Shown in pieces: positions 9,248-22,105 of a stretch of 64,000 nt of DNA. This DNA comes from Brevundimonas poindexterae (GTDB lineage Bacteria > Pseudomonadota > Alphaproteobacteria > Caulobacterales > Caulobacteraceae). The stretch covers positions 744,001-808,000 of the forward strand of contig NZ_JAIVLL010000002.1 of the NCBI RefSeq assembly GCF_020524625.1, in the 5' to 3' direction. Positions within the stretch are counted from its first letter, which is position 1. Each line of letters starts with the position of its first letter. The notes below the pieces were generated by a model that searched no databases, was not told the origin of the DNA, and saw only the letters and a list, made by a program, of their open reading frames with translations. The translations under genes and the position numbers were made by a program.

Positions 9248-10150
9248 ATGCGACTGACCCGCCCCGAAGGCCCCGCCGATCAGGATTTCCGTTTCAGTCG
9301 CCGGGCGCTGGCCACGGGCGGGCTGACCGGGCTGATGTTCGCGGGCTATGCGCCGGCTGCCCTCGCCCAGGACGCCACGCCGACCGTCACCGACAGCGAG
9401 GGGCTGGTCACCGAAACCATCCATTATGAGGCCCAGGACGGCTTCGACCTGCCGGCCTATGTGGCGCGGCCCGAGGGCGACGGCCCGTTTCCGGTGGTGA
9501 TCGTCGCCTCCGAGATCTTCGGGGTCCACGACTATATCCGCGACATCTGCCGGCGGCTGGCCAAGGCGGGCTATGCGGCCATGGCGCCGGCCTTCTTCGT
9601 GCGGGTCGAGGACCCCGCACCGCTCACCGACTTCTCCCGCATCCAGCAGATCGTGGGACAGGCCGGCTATGAACAGGTGATGGGCGACATTTCGGCGGGA
9701 CTGGAATGGCTGTCGCGTCAGCTGTGGGCCCGGGCGGACAAGGTCGGAATCACCGGCTTCTGCTGGGGCGGCAAGGTCGTCTGGCAGGCCTGCGCCCGGT
9801 TTGCCGTGATCGATGCCGGGGTCGCCTGGTACGGCCGGCTGGCCCCGCCCGCCGACGCCACGCCCGAACAGATCGCCGGCGGCCAGCCCTGGCCCGTCGA
9901 CCTCGCGGCCGATCTCAAGGCGCCGGTGCTCGGCCTGTATGGCCAGCTCGACCGGGGCATTCCGCTGGAAAGCGTCGAGCTCATGCGTCAGGCCCTCCAG
10001 CGGGCCGGCCGGACGGACAGCCGGATCGACGTCTATGACGGCGCCCAGCACGGATTCCACGCCGACTACCGCGCCAGCTACAAGGCGGACGCGGCGGCCG
10101 ACGGCTGGCAGAAATTGCTCGACCTGTTCGAGGCCCGCCTCAAATCCTGA
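9248..10150 (+). CDS. dienelactone hydrolase family protein, Tat-exported
   Basis: An alpha/beta hydrolase of 300 residues with a twin-arginine signal (FSRRALATGG) and hydrophobic segment ending AALA at about residue 40, so it should act in the periplasm. The catalytic triad of the family is visible as Cys172 in GFCWGG, Asp235 in YGQLDRGI and His268 in AQHGFHAD. The lid and core (ASEIFGVHDYIRD) also match dienelactone hydrolases. Its true substrate is unknown; members range from carboxymethylenebutenolidases to general esterases. It is convergent with grpE, 4 bp apart. Confidence 0.9.
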   Translation: MRLTRPEGPADQDFRFSRRALATGGLTGLMFAGYAPAALAQDATPTVTDSEGLVTETIHYEAQDGFDLPAYVARPEGDGPFPVVIVASEIFGVHDYIRDICRRLAKAGYAAMAPAFFVRVEDPAPLTDFSRIQQIVGQAGYEQVMGDISAGLEWLSRQLWARADKVGITGFCWGGKVVWQACARFAVIDAGVAWYGRLAPPADATPEQIAGGQPWPVDLAADLKAPVLGLYGQLDRGIPLESVELMRQALQRAGRTDSRIDVYDGAQHGFHADYRASYKADAAADGWQKLLDLFEARLKS

Positions 10151-10154
10151 CGGG

Positions 10155-10835
10155 TCAGGCCTTGGAGTCGTGGGCTCCGCCCGTCGGGTTGGCCGACGCC
10201 TCATAGGCATGGGCCGCTTCCGATGCGGAGGTGCCGGGCGCGGGGCCGGATCCCTTCGCCGCGACCACCACCATGGCCGGGCGCACCGTGCGTCCGAACA
10301 GGGCATAGCCCGCCTGCAGCGTCTGGATGACCGCTCCGCCCGCCACCGTGTCCGACGGCTGCTCCATCATCGCCTGATGCAGGTGCGGGTCGAACGCTTC
10401 GCCCGCTTCGGGGGCGACGCGCACCAGATTGTTGCTGGCAAAGGCCGACAGCAGCGACTTCTGGGTCAGTTCCAGCCCCGTCACCAGACCGGCGGCGGCG
10501 CCGTCGGCGTCCTTGGGGGCCGCCTGCAGGGCCCGCTCCAGATTGTCGGCCACGCCCAGCAGGTCGCGGGCAAAGCGCTGGATGGCATAGGCCCGGGCAT
10601 CGTTGTTCTGGGTCTCGGCCCGGCGCTTGATGTTCTCGACCTCGGCCACGGCGCGCAGGGCGCGGTCCTTCCACTGGTCGCGCTCGTCGATGATGGCGTC
10701 GAGGTTGTCCATGCCCACGCCTGTATGGGCAGGATCGGCGTTCAGTCCGGCCTCGGCGTCGGCCTCATCGGCCGGATCGATGCCGTTCAGCGCGTCGAAT
10801 TCGTCGTGATCGGGGTCGTGCGGTGTGTCGTTCAA
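10155..10835 (-). CDS. grpE: nucleotide exchange factor GrpE
   Basis: Releases ADP from DnaK, completing the chaperone cycle. The 226-residue protein has an acidic N-terminus, a long coiled coil (about residues 50-110, including [17 protein letters not shown]), and the C-terminal beta domain with [10 protein letters not shown] and [23 protein letters not shown], the GrpE signature. Its start overlaps the hrcA stop by 4 bp, so it forms an hrcA-grpE operon read from the promoter upstream of hrcA. The tail after residue 200 is low-complexity and Ala/Gly-rich. Confidence 0.97.
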   Translation of the reverse strand: MNDTPHDPDHDEFDALNGIDPADEADAEAGLNADPAHTGVGMDNLDAIIDERDQWKDRALRAVAEVENIKRRAETQNNDARAYAIQRFARDLLGVADNLERALQAAPKDADGAAAGLVTGLELTQKSLLSAFASNNLVRVAPEAGEAFDPHLHQAMMEQPSDTVAGGAVIQTLQAGYALFGRTVRPAMVVVAAKGSGPAPGTSASEAAHAYEASANPTGGAHDSKA

Positions 10836-11920
10836 GGCTCTTGTCCGTCAAACAGTCGGCTCAGTACGCGGGCGGTGTAGTCCACCAACGGAATGATCCT
10901 GGCATAGTTCAGCCGGGTGGGACCGATCACGCCGACCGCGCCCAGCACCCTCTGGCGTCCCGTCATATAGGGCGCCGCGATCACAGAGGAACCCGAAAGT
11001 GAAAACAGTCGTGTCTCGGCCCCGATGAAGATGCGCACCCCCTGGGCGTCGGCGACCCCGTCCAGCAGGCCGATCAGCTGTTCCTTCTGCTCCAGATCGT
11101 CGAACAGCACCCGCACCCGGTCCAGGTCCTCCAGCGCCTCGCGGTCCTGCAACAGATTGGCCCGGCCCCGCACGATCAGCGAGCGCGCCCCGGCCGCTCC
11201 GGACCAGGCGGCCATACCATCCTCGACCAGCCGCGCAGCTGCCGCATCCAGCGCCTGACGCGCCGATTTCAGCTCCTCGCCCATCTCGCCCCGGGCCTCG
11301 GTCAGCGAGCGTCCCTTCAGCCTGGCATTCAGGAAGTTGGAGGCCTCCTGCAGGGTCGATGGCGTCATGCCCGGCCCCATCGGCATCAGCCGGTTCTCCA
11401 CCTGACCGTCCTCGGCCACCAGAATGGCCAGCGCCTGATCGTGGCCCAGCGCCACGAACTCGACGTGCTTGACGCCGGTGTCGCGCACCGGACTGGCGAC
11501 GATCCCGGCGCCCCCGGCCAGTCCGGAGAGCAGGGCGGACGCCTCGTTCAGCGCCTGATCGAAGTCCAGCCGGCCGCCGGGCCGCCCCAGACCCGCCAGC
11601 CGTGCATCGATCTCGCGCCGCTCCTCCGAGCCGACATCGCCGATCTCCAGCAGGCCGTCGACGAACAGCCGCAGGCCCGCATGGGTCGGCACCCGTCCGG
11701 ACGAGGTATGCGGCGAGGCCAGCAGCCCCGCCAGCGTCAGGTCCTGCATGGTGTTGCGGATCGAGGCCGGCGACAGGGCGATGGGCCCGCGCGACAGGGT
11801 GCGCGACCCGACGGGCTCTCCGGTCTCCAGATAGGTCTCGACGATGCTGCGGAAGATGTCGCGCGCCCGGGCGTCCAGCGTCGTCAGCGACGGCGAGGGA
11901 TGGAACGGCATGGAGCTCAT
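10832..11920 (-). CDS. hrcA: heat-inducible transcription repressor HrcA
   Basis: Repressor that binds CIRCE operators, in related bacteria mainly ahead of groESL. ATG 11920 (MSSMPFHPS) is preferred over 11944 because AAAGG lies 8 bases upstream; this gives 362 residues. The N-terminal winged helix shows [23 protein letters not shown] and [18 protein letters not shown], and [20 protein letters not shown] follows. The C-terminus holds [15 protein letters not shown]. No CIRCE element (TTAGCACTC-N9-GAGTGCTAA) occurs upstream, so autorepression by CIRCE is not indicated; a sigma-32-like promoter is. Confidence 0.97.
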   Translation of the reverse strand: MSSMPFHPSPSLTTLDARARDIFRSIVETYLETGEPVGSRTLSRGPIALSPASIRNTMQDLTLAGLLASPHTSSGRVPTHAGLRLFVDGLLEIGDVGSEERREIDARLAGLGRPGGRLDFDQALNEASALLSGLAGGAGIVASPVRDTGVKHVEFVALGHDQALAILVAEDGQVENRLMPMGPGMTPSTLQEASNFLNARLKGRSLTEARGEMGEELKSARQALDAAAARLVEDGMAAWSGAAGARSLIVRGRANLLQDREALEDLDRVRVLFDDLEQKEQLIGLLDGVADAQGVRIFIGAETRLFSLSGSSVIAAPYMTGRQRVLGAVGVIGPTRLNYARIIPLVDYTARVLSRLFDGQEP

Positions 11921-12000
11921 GCGCCGACCTTTCGGGCCGGGCAACGGCCGGGCACACGCAATTCCGTTGTCAGCGGGCGGGACAGGGTCACGCTTTCAGG

Positions 12001-12027
12001 ATAAGCACGCCCGCGACCCCATCCAAG
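12001..12027 (-). promoter_or_regulatory. sigma-32-type heat-shock promoter of hrcA-grpE
   Basis: On the minus strand CTTG is followed after 18 bases by CTTATCC, fitting the alphaproteobacterial heat-shock consensus CTTG-N17/18-CYTAT. It lies 80 bp upstream of hrcA, in the gap shared with rph. Confidence 0.65.
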
Positions 12028-12043
12028 ACGCAAAAGAGATCGT

Positions 12044-12760
12044 ATGCGCCCCTCCGACCGCACACCCGAACAGCTTCGCCCCGTCACCCTGGAAACCGGC
12101 GTCAACCGCTATGCCGAAGGTTCGTGCCTCGTGGCGTTCGGCAACACCCGGGTGCTGGTCACCGCCTCGGTCGAGGAGCACCTGCCGCCGTGGCTGCGTG
12201 GCAAGGGGCAGGGCTGGGTCACGGCGGAATACGGCATGCTGCCGCGCGCCACCCACACCCGCGGCCGGCGCGAGGCCGCCTCGGGCAAGCAGTCGGGCCG
12301 CACCCAGGAAATCCAGCGCCTGATCGGGCGCAGCCTGCGGGCCGTCGTGGACCTCAAGACTCTGGGCGAGCGTCAGGTGACCCTGGACTGCGACGTCATC
12401 CAGGCCGACGGCGGCACCCGCACGGCGGCCATCACCGGCGCCTGGGTCGCCCTGGCCTCGGCGCTCGACTACCTGCGTGCCGAGGGCGTGCTGAAGACCG
12501 ACCCCCTGACCGATCAGGTCGCGGCCGTGTCGTGCGGCGTGTTCAACGACGTTCCGGTTCTCGACCTCGACTATGAAGAGGATTCCAGCGCCGAGGCGGA
12601 CTCCAACTTCGTCCTGACCGGCTCGGGCAGCATCGTCGAAATTCAGGCGACCGGCGAGAAGCGCGGCTTCAGCCGGGCCGAGTTCGACCGGCTGTTCGCC
12701 CTGGCCCATTCGGGCTGCGAGACCCTTTTCGCGCTTCAACGGCAGGCCGTCGGGCGCTGA
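12044..12760 (+). CDS. rph: ribonuclease PH
   Basis: Phosphorolytic 3'-5' exoribonuclease that trims tRNA precursors. The 238 residues match the family length. Visible landmarks are [19 protein letters not shown] at the start, [62 protein letters not shown] and [18 protein letters not shown], and [18 protein letters not shown] near the end. It is divergent from hrcA. Its last 92 bp overlap the 3' end of glnD on the other strand. Confidence 0.98.
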   Translation: MRPSDRTPEQLRPVTLETGVNRYAEGSCLVAFGNTRVLVTASVEEHLPPWLRGKGQGWVTAEYGMLPRATHTRGRREAASGKQSGRTQEIQRLIGRSLRAVVDLKTLGERQVTLDCDVIQADGGTRTAAITGAWVALASALDYLRAEGVLKTDPLTDQVAAVSCGVFNDVPVLDLDYEEDSSAEADSNFVLTGSGSIVEIQATGEKRGFSRAEFDRLFALAHSGCETLFALQRQAVGR

Positions 12761-15497
12761 GCGGCCCCAGGTCCGACACGTCCCGCACACTGGCCCGCAC
12801 CGGAATGATGGGGCGCTGGCCGGGTGAAGGTTCGGGCAGGCGCGCACGGTCCAGAACCGCCTCCAGCGTCCGTGCCAGTCGCTCCAGCCGGTCCTTGCGC
12901 ATGGGCTTTCGCCCGTTCGCATCGGTCACATAGAAGGCATCGACCGCCCGCTCTCCGAAGCTGGCCACATGCGCCGACCGCAGCGACAGGCCCTCGGCGG
13001 CGATGGCGGCGGCCAGCTCGGCCAGCAGGCCGGGCCGGTCGGCGCCCGACACCTCGATCACCACGGCGTGGCTGACAGCCTCGCGGTCGATCATCACCAC
13101 CGGCCGCACGTCAAAGGCGGCGCGCCGGGCGCTGACGGAGGGCAGGACGGTCTCGCCTTCGGGCACATCGGGGGTGCCCTCGGGCACGGCGCGGGCGGCG
13201 GCCTCCAGCGACCGAACCAGCCGCTCCAGCCGCCGGGGCTCAGCCTGGCCATAAGGCAGGCCTGCGCCGTCCTGGACCTCGAAGACGTCCAGCGCCAGAC
13301 CTTCGGGCGCCGTGGCGACCCGGGCCCCCACGATGTCGGCCCCGGCCCGCGCCAGTGCCTGGGCCAGCGCCGCGAACAGGCCCGGCCGGTCGGTGGCCGC
13401 CACGGCCACGCGGGTCGTCGGCCGGCCCACCGCCTTCAGCTGGCGCTCGGCCGAGGGGTCGGTGTCCCAGTCCACCATGACGTCGGCGGCCGCGCCGCTC
13501 TCGCGCGCCCGGGCGACCAGTTCGGGATGGGCCTCCAGCGGGTCGGGCTCGTCGACCGTCTCGCCCTTGAACAGGGCCAGGACCCGTCGATACAGGTCGC
13601 GCAGCAACTGGCCCTTCCAGTTGTTCCAGACCCCTGGCCCCACGGCGCGGATGTCGGCGGCCGTCAGCACCAGCAGCATCCGCAACCGCTCCGGATCCCC
13701 CACCAGATCGGCGCAGGCGCGCACCGTGTCGGGGTCAGTCACATCGCGCTTCTGCGCATAGTCGGACAGGGCCAGGTGGTGCCGCACCAGCCAGGTGACC
13801 AGTTCGATCCGGCGACTGTCGACGCCCAGCCGCTCGCACGCCCGCCGGGCCGCGATCGCCCCGTCTTCCAGCTGGCCGCGATCGCCGCCCTTGCCGACAT
13901 CGTGCAACAGCATGGCCAGCATCAGCACTTCCGGGTCGGTGATCCGGTGGATGATCTCCGACGCCAGCGGATGGTCGTCCTTCAGCGTGCCGCGCTTGAT
14001 GTCATTGAGGATGCCGACGGCCTGCAGGGTGTGCTCGTCGACCGTATAGGCGTGGTACATGTTGAACTGGGTCTGGCCGACGATCCGTCCCCATTCCGGC
14101 AGGAAGCGTCCCAGCAGCCCCGTCTCGTTCATGATGCCCAGCACCCGGTAGGGGCGCTTGCCGTGCGCCAGAATGGTCAGGAAGGCGCGGCTGGCCTCCG
14201 GGTCGCGACGCAGGCGGGGCGTGATGCGCGGCAGCGACCGTGTAACGGCGGCAAAAGCGTCCGGGTGCAGGTCCAGATCCAGCCGGTCCGCCTCGACGAA
14301 CAGGGTCAGCAGCCGTACCGGGTCCTCGTCGAACACCTCCGGCCCGGTCACGCTCAGACGGCCCCGGTCGATCAGGAAGCCGGGCGTGTCCAGCGGCTTG
14401 CCCCGGCCGGACCACAGGCGCGACAGGCCCCGCACCAGACCACCGGCCTTCTTCTGTTCGCGCGCCTCCAGCTGGGCGCTCATGGCCCGGGTCAGGGCGC
14501 CGACGTCCCTCGCCACAAGGAAGTAGCGTCGCATGAAGCGCTCGACCGCCGGCTCGTCGCCCCGGCCGCGCCAGCCCATGCGCCGCGCCACCTCGGGCTG
14601 CAGGTCAAAGGTCAGGGCCTCGACCGGCCGGTCGGTGATCCGGTGCATGTGGATGCGAACCTGCCACAGGAAATCAAAGGCCTCGGCGAACAGTCGCCGC
14701 TCGCGCCGGGTCAGCAGGTCCTCCAGCGCCGCCTCGCCGAGCGGGCTGTCGGGCGCCAGTCCCCGCGCGATCCAGAACAGGCAGTTGAGGTCGCGCAAGC
14801 CCCCCTTGCCGTCCTTGACGTTCGGCTCGACCCGATAGCGGATCGCCCCCACCTTCTGGTGGCGGGTCTCGCGCTCGGCCAGTTTGGCGGCGATGAAGGG
14901 GCGGGGGTCGGCCTTCGCCACGTGCTGGCGAAAGCGGGTCAGGAAGGCCTCGGCCAGATCGGCATCCCCGGCTAGGGGGCGGGCCTCCAGCAGGGCGGTG
15001 CGCACCGTCATATCGGCCTTGCCGACCGACAGGGCCTCGTCCATCGACCGCGAGGTGCTCCCGATCTTCAGCCCCAGATCCCACAGCACATAGAGGACGA
15101 ACTCGGTCACCTGTTCGGTGCGCGACGTCGATTTCCACGGCCTCAGGAACATCAGGTCCAGATCGGAATGGGGCGCCAGCACACCGCGCCCGTAGCCCCC
15201 GACCGCCATCAGCGCCAGACGCTCGGCATCGGTCGGATTGGGGGCGGGAAACAGCCGCACGGTCGCCACCCACCACAGGGCCTGGACCATCTGGTCCGCC
15301 GCCCGGGCATAGAGGCGCGCCACATCCACCCCGCCCGCGCCCTGCGCCAGACGCTGCGCCGCCCGCGCCCGCCCGGCCGAGAGCAGCTCCGAAAGCACAG
15401 GGGCCAGCGCCGCGCGGGGGTTGGAGGCGTCTGCCGCAGCGTCCAGCGCCGCCGCGGTCGCGTCATCCAGATCGGCGGGCGGGGCCTCGAATGGCAT
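12669..15497 (-). CDS. glnD: [protein-PII] uridylyltransferase / uridylyl-removing enzyme
   Basis: Nitrogen sensor that uridylylates PII proteins when glutamine is low and deuridylylates them when it is high. The 942-residue protein has the nucleotidyltransferase domain ([19 protein letters not shown], near residue 100), the HD hydrolase domain ([17 protein letters not shown]) and two C-terminal ACT domains ([19 protein letters not shown] and [19 protein letters not shown]) that bind glutamine. It lies 4 bp after mutS. The last 30 residues (ending [10 protein letters not shown]) are encoded antisense to the rph 3' end and look like an unconserved basic tail. Confidence 0.97.
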   Translation of the reverse strand: MPFEAPPADLDDATAAALDAAADASNPRAALAPVLSELLSAGRARAAQRLAQGAGGVDVARLYARAADQMVQALWWVATVRLFPAPNPTDAERLALMAVGGYGRGVLAPHSDLDLMFLRPWKSTSRTEQVTEFVLYVLWDLGLKIGSTSRSMDEALSVGKADMTVRTALLEARPLAGDADLAEAFLTRFRQHVAKADPRPFIAAKLAERETRHQKVGAIRYRVEPNVKDGKGGLRDLNCLFWIARGLAPDSPLGEAALEDLLTRRERRLFAEAFDFLWQVRIHMHRITDRPVEALTFDLQPEVARRMGWRGRGDEPAVERFMRRYFLVARDVGALTRAMSAQLEAREQKKAGGLVRGLSRLWSGRGKPLDTPGFLIDRGRLSVTGPEVFDEDPVRLLTLFVEADRLDLDLHPDAFAAVTRSLPRITPRLRRDPEASRAFLTILAHGKRPYRVLGIMNETGLLGRFLPEWGRIVGQTQFNMYHAYTVDEHTLQAVGILNDIKRGTLKDDHPLASEIIHRITDPEVLMLAMLLHDVGKGGDRGQLEDGAIAARRACERLGVDSRRIELVTWLVRHHLALSDYAQKRDVTDPDTVRACADLVGDPERLRMLLVLTAADIRAVGPGVWNNWKGQLLRDLYRRVLALFKGETVDEPDPLEAHPELVARARESGAAADVMVDWDTDPSAERQLKAVGRPTTRVAVAATDRPGLFAALAQALARAGADIVGARVATAPEGLALDVFEVQDGAGLPYGQAEPRRLERLVRSLEAAARAVPEGTPDVPEGETVLPSVSARRAAFDVRPVVMIDREAVSHAVVIEVSGADRPGLLAELAAAIAAEGLSLRSAHVASFGERAVDAFYVTDANGRKPMRKDRLERLARTLEAVLDRARLPEPSPGQRPIIPVRASVRDVSDLGPLSARRPAVEARKGSRSPNGPGRTAGRTRPG

Positions 15498-15501
15498 GGG
15501 G

Positions 15502-18228
<2,727 letters not shown>

Positions 18229-18299
18229 GCCTCGGGACAGGGTGACGGATCGCGCGCCCGGTCTCAAGCGTCTCTTGCGCCTCGCGATCCCCGCTGCGA

Positions 18300-18480
18300 C
18301 AAGCGACCCAGGCGGTTAAGGGAACGCGGTCCAAAACCGCGGCTGTGCCCGCAACTGTAGGCGGCCAGGCCGTCGTCCGGTCCGGGAGCGATCCCGGCGT
18401 CACTGAGCGGTCTTCGGACGGTTCGGGAAGGCGAGGGCGGCGGCTGTTGATCCGCAAGCCAGGAGACCTGGCCGCCGACG
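18300..18480 (+). promoter_or_regulatory. cobalamin (B12) riboswitch
   Basis: The conserved elements appear in order: TTAAGGGAACGCGGT (18316-18330), GTGCCCGCAACTGTAG (18345-18360), CACTG (18401-18405), GGGAAGG (18425-18431) and the B12 box GCAAGCCAGGAGACCTG (18454-18470). This is the adenosylcobalamin aptamer core. It lies 155 bp ahead of a TonB-dependent receptor gene, so bound B12 would reduce receptor synthesis. The 5' boundary is approximate. Confidence 0.95.
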
Positions 18481-18533
18481 TCGCTCGTCTTCTGTCCGGG
18501 ACCAGACAGGGGCGCGGGGACCTATCCGTCGAA

Positions 18534-18585
18534 GCGACCCGATCCCAGCGCCGGCCCCCGATCTTCGGAGGCCGGGATCGGTCGC
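18534..18585 (+). terminator. expression-platform hairpin after the B12 riboswitch
   Basis: GCGACC-C-GATCCC (18534-18546) pairs with GGGATC-GGTCGC (18574-18585) in a 12-bp stem with one bulge, and an inner stem is formed by GGCC and CCGA with their complements. It sits between the aptamer and the receptor start. Only a short T-poor run follows (ATCCTCTTGCC), so it could terminate transcription or block translation. Confidence 0.5.
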
Positions 18586-18634
18586 ATCCTCTTGCCTGAC
18601 GCGCGCTGCCGCCGGGCTGACGGAGACCTGTCCG

Positions 18635-20494
18635 ATGAAACGGCAGTCCATATTGACGCTACCCACCCTCGCCATGGGGGCATTGGCCCTCGTGATCGGC
18701 CTGTGCCTCGCCGGAAAGGCCGATGCCCGCGAGGACCCCGAGACCCGGCTCGCGGACCTGCTGGTCCACGCCACACGCCTGCACCAGATCCAGTCACAGA
18801 CCCCCGGGGCCCGGGTAATCACCGCCGCCGACATCGAGGCCCGCGGCGCCCGCTTCGCCGTCGACCTGTTGGACGAGGTTCCGGGGGCGGCCATCGCCCG
18901 GACCGGGGCCTTCGGCGGGGTCAGCCAGCTGCGTCTGCGCGGTGCGGGGCCCGGCAAGACACTGGTCCTGATCGACGGCGTGCCGGTCAACGATCCGGCC
19001 GACATCAACGGGGCCTTTGACTTCGCCAACCTCAGCCTGATCGACATGGAGCGGGTCGAGGTGTTGTCGGGACCGCAGTCGTCGCTGTGGGGCTCGGACG
19101 CCATCGGCGGGGTGATCGCCTTCACCACGCGCGAGGTGGACGGGCTGCGGGCCGAGCTGGAGGCAGGATCGCTGAACACGCAGCGCGGCGCGCTGTCGGT
19201 CGGCCGGTCGGGCGACCGGTCGGCCCTCAGCCTCAGCGTGTCGGGTTTTCGCACCGACGGCGTGTCGGCCGCAGCAACCGGCACCGAGGACGACGGCTAT
19301 GAGACCCTGACCACCGGTCTGCGCGGTCGCCTGTCGCCCATGGTCGGCGTCGATCTGGACGGCGCGCTGCGCTGGACTAAGAGCCGGGTCGAGATCGACG
19401 GCTTTCCGGCGCCCGCCTTCGCGCTGGCCGACACGGACGATGTATCCAAAAGCGAGGCCAGGTCCGGCTTTGGCCGGATGACCGTGCAGACCGGGGGCGT
19501 CCGCCACCGCCTCAGCCTCTCGGCCAGCGATCTGGAGCGCGAAACACGCTCGGACTATGCCTCACGGTTCCGGGGGGACCGCCAGGTCTGGCGGTGGGAC
19601 ATGGACGGCACGGGCGGCGAGGGGCGCCTGAACTGGGCCGCCGGTGTAGAGCGCCGCAACGAGGCGGCGGACCTGGACAGCGGCCTGTCGGATGAGCTGG
19701 GCACCACCTCGGCGTTCGGGACCGTCCAGTTTCCGGTCGGCCCGCGGGTGACCCTGTCGGCGGCGCTCCGCCACGACGACACCGACGACTTCGGATCGGC
19801 CACGACGGGTCGGGTCACGGCCCACGCCGATCTCGGGGCCGGGTTCGGCCTGTCCGGTGCCTGGGGGACGGGCTTCCGTGCCCCCAGCGTCAGCCAGTCG
19901 GTCTGTGACTTCTGCTTTTCCAGCGCGCCCCTTCCCGCCCTCGTGCCGGAAGAGGGCGAGGGCCGGGAGGTCGCCCTGGGGTGGACCAGCGCGGATCGCC
20001 GCATCGAGGGGCGCATCACCCTCTATCGACTGACGGTCGAGAACCAGATCGTCTACCGCTTCGATCCCGTCACCTTCGACAGCGTCTACATCAATCTGGA
20101 CGAGACGGAGACCGACGGGGTCGAGGTCGAGGGGCGGGCCCTTCTGGGGGCCGGGTTCGACCTCAGCCTCAGCTATGGCTGGACCGACGCGCGTGACGCC
20201 ACCACCGACCTGCCGCTGCTGCGGGTGCCCGAACACAAGGGCTCGCTGGGCCTCGGCTATGCCGGGGATCGGCTGTCCACGCGCCTGACGGTGCGGGCCG
20301 AGAGCGACCAGCCGGATTCCGGCGGCACGCGCGACGGCTTCGTCACCGCCGACCTGTTCGGGTCATGGGCCCTGACGCCGGACATCGCGCTGACCGGCCG
20401 GATCGACAATCTGGCGGATGAGCGCTTCCAGCGCGTGCTGGGCTATGGCGAGCCGGGCCGCACCGTCGCGGTCGGCGTCAGGCTGCGCTACTGA
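18635..20494 (+). CDS. btuB: TonB-dependent outer-membrane receptor, BtuB-like
   Basis: Outer-membrane gate for vitamin B12 or other corrinoids, powered by TonB-ExbBD. The 619 residues begin with a signal peptide (hydrophobic TLAMGALALVIGLCLAGKADA), then the plug domain (residues about 50-150) with VITAADIEARGARFAVDLL, LRLRGAGPGKTLVLIDGVP and VEVLSGPQSSLWGSDAIGGV, then a 22-strand-type barrel ending in VAVGVRLRY with the usual terminal aromatic residue. The size matches BtuB rather than the larger siderophore receptors. The cobalamin riboswitch upstream supports the substrate. The last 17 bp overlap the convergent aldo/keto-reductase-like gene. Confidence 0.92.
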   Translation: MKRQSILTLPTLAMGALALVIGLCLAGKADAREDPETRLADLLVHATRLHQIQSQTPGARVITAADIEARGARFAVDLLDEVPGAAIARTGAFGGVSQLRLRGAGPGKTLVLIDGVPVNDPADINGAFDFANLSLIDMERVEVLSGPQSSLWGSDAIGGVIAFTTREVDGLRAELEAGSLNTQRGALSVGRSGDRSALSLSVSGFRTDGVSAAATGTEDDGYETLTTGLRGRLSPMVGVDLDGALRWTKSRVEIDGFPAPAFALADTDDVSKSEARSGFGRMTVQTGGVRHRLSLSASDLERETRSDYASRFRGDRQVWRWDMDGTGGEGRLNWAAGVERRNEAADLDSGLSDELGTTSAFGTVQFPVGPRVTLSAALRHDDTDDFGSATTGRVTAHADLGAGFGLSGAWGTGFRAPSVSQSVCDFCFSSAPLPALVPEEGEGREVALGWTSADRRIEGRITLYRLTVENQIVYRFDPVTFDSVYINLDETETDGVEVEGRALLGAGFDLSLSYGWTDARDATTDLPLLRVPEHKGSLGLGYAGDRLSTRLTVRAESDQPDSGGTRDGFVTADLFGSWALTPDIALTGRIDNLADERFQRVLGYGEPGRTVAVGVRLRY

Positions 20495-21395
20495 CGTCGG
20501 AGAAGGCGGTGGTCGCGTCGCCGGCCGCCGCCAGCCGCCCGCCCTGGTCGAACAGGGTCCAGTCCAGTTGCGGCCGGGGTGCATTGACGGCCGCCAGAAG
20601 GGCGCGGGTTTCCGCCGCCGAGGTGACACAGGCCACCAGGCTCGATCCCTCGGCCATGCCCGTCAGACTGTCGCCGGCATAGGCGAGCGCCGCCTGCATG
20701 GGGTCCAGACGCGCCTCGGCCAGCCGCCGGCGCAGGCGCGACAGAAGGACGACGTCCGAGGCACTGGCCCCCACCATTTCGTCCGATCCGGCAAACAGCA
20801 GGCCATTGGCCAGCACCGAGGCCAGTTGTACCGCCACGCCCTGTTCGGCCAACGCCGCCAGTACACCGTCGCGGCGGGCGCGCTGGTCCAGAATATTGAG
20901 CGGCAGCTGGATCAGGTCCGGCTGCAGGCGGCGGGCCACCAGCACCGGGCTGTCTTCCAGACGCGACCGGATACCGATCCGCCGGAACAGCCCTTTGGCC
21001 TTGAGGGCCACCAGACGATCCCACAGGGCGCGGCCTTCGGCACCGGCCAGATCGCGGCCGTCGCGCACCATCAGAACCTCTCCGCGGGGCAGACCCAGTC
21101 GCTCGAGCGAGCGACGCGCCCGGGCCTCGATCCGGTCGGCGCCCTCGGCGGCGTCCAGCGTCGTCACCGACACCTGGAAGGGGGAGGGGAAGGGCCAGGC
21201 CTGGCACAGGCTGCGTTCCTCGTCGCCCTGCGGACGGGTCAGAACCCGGCGGATCCCGCCGTCGGCCGCCGTCTGCAGAAGTTGCGCAAGGTCCGACTCC
21301 CGCTGGGGCAAACAGGCCATGCCGTCGCGCGTCGGCATGGGCACGACGGCGAGCGCCAGCTGGGCGGCGGGAGGGACGGCGATCTCTGTGTTCAC
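20478..21395 (-). CDS. divergent aldo/keto-reductase-like protein
   Basis: A 305-residue protein with the order of blocks expected of an aldo/keto reductase TIM barrel: RARRSLERLGL, then a beta strand LMVRDGRD, LWDRLVALKAKGLFRRIGIRS, LQPDLIQLPLNILDQRA and GVAVQLASVLANGLLF. Normal members have a catalytic His in the DLYLIH strand; here that position is Arg/Asp, and the upstream Asp-Tyr and Lys of the tetrad are not evident. It may therefore be a binding or scaffolding protein. The GGI-RRVLT segment near residue 45 replaces the usual G-x-FDTA. It overlaps the receptor gene by 17 bp and has no operon partner. Confidence 0.65.
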   Translation of the reverse strand: MNTEIAVPPAAQLALAVVPMPTRDGMACLPQRESDLAQLLQTAADGGIRRVLTRPQGDEERSLCQAWPFPSPFQVSVTTLDAAEGADRIEARARRSLERLGLPRGEVLMVRDGRDLAGAEGRALWDRLVALKAKGLFRRIGIRSRLEDSPVLVARRLQPDLIQLPLNILDQRARRDGVLAALAEQGVAVQLASVLANGLLFAGSDEMVGASASDVVLLSRLRRRLAEARLDPMQAALAYAGDSLTGMAEGSSLVACVTSAAETRALLAAVNAPRPQLDWTLFDQGGRLAAAGDATTAFSDVSSAA

Positions 21396-21472
21396 CCGCC
21401 GATCCTGACGCCGAATGTTTAAGGGCGCCTCACCGAGAGTTTTCCAGAACCTTACCGCACACCGTTATCCGG

Positions 21473-22105
21473 TCAGTCCGCGTCGGGCTGGCGGTCGGGG
21501 TGGGCGGCAACGAAGGCCGGGTGGTCCTGCGCCGCAGCCTCGATGGCCAGCAGGCGCGGAAAGGCCTCGAGCGGCACATTGAACCGGCGGGCGGAATAGA
21601 TCTGCGGGATCAGATAGCAGTCGACCAGGCCGGGCGTGTCGCCGAAGCTCCAGCCCCGGCCATGCCGCCCCACCAGCGTCTCCAGCGCCTTGAACCCGTC
21701 CTCGATCCACCGCCCGGCCCAGCCGTCGACAGCCGCCTGATCGGCCTCGAACTGGCTGCGCAGCGCCTTCAGAACCCTGAGATTGTTGAGCGGATGGATG
21801 TCGCAGCCGATCAGGGCCGCCATGCCCCGCACCGTGGCCCGGTCCATGGTCGCCTCGGGCAACAGGGGCGGCCGGGGATGGGTTTCCTCCAGCCACTCCA
21901 GAATTGCCGGGCTCTGGATCAGGACGCCGCCGTCCACCTCCAGCGCCGGGACCAGACCCTGCGGATTCATCGCCAGATAGGTCTCGGACTTCTGGGCGCC
22001 GGTGCGCAGGTCGATGCCCCGCGTCTCATAGCTCAGGCCCTTGAGGTTCAGCCCGATCCGGGTGCGATAGCTGGTGCCCGAGCGAAAATAGCCGTGAAGG
22101 ATCAT
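21473..22105 (-). CDS. maiA: maleylacetoacetate / maleylpyruvate isomerase (zeta-class GST)
   Basis: A glutathione-S-transferase fold enzyme that cis-trans isomerises maleylacetoacetate or maleylpyruvate, in tyrosine/homogentisate or gentisate breakdown. The 210 residues start with LHGYFRSGTSYRTRIGLNLKGL, whose SxxSYR-type glutathione site (SGTSYR here) is diagnostic of zeta-class enzymes, followed by NPQGLVPALEVDGG and IQSPAILEWLEE. The C-terminal half has DIHPLNNLRVL. It overlaps the preceding FAH-family gene by 4 bp, so the two form a two-step module. Which ring-cleavage route they serve cannot be decided, as no dioxygenase is in the window. Confidence 0.85.
   Translation of the reverse strand: MILHGYFRSGTSYRTRIGLNLKGLSYETRGIDLRTGAQKSETYLAMNPQGLVPALEVDGGVLIQSPAILEWLEETHPRPPLLPEATMDRATVRGMAALIGCDIHPLNNLRVLKALRSQFEADQAAVDGWAGRWIEDGFKALETLVGRHGRGWSFGDTPGLVDCYLIPQIYSARRFNVPLEAFPRLLAIEAAAQDHPAFVAAHPDRQPDAD

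Noticed and set aside
11921..12043. CIRCE operator upstream of hrcA
   Set aside because: No TTAGCACTC/GAGTGCTAA pair is present in the hrcA-rph gap.
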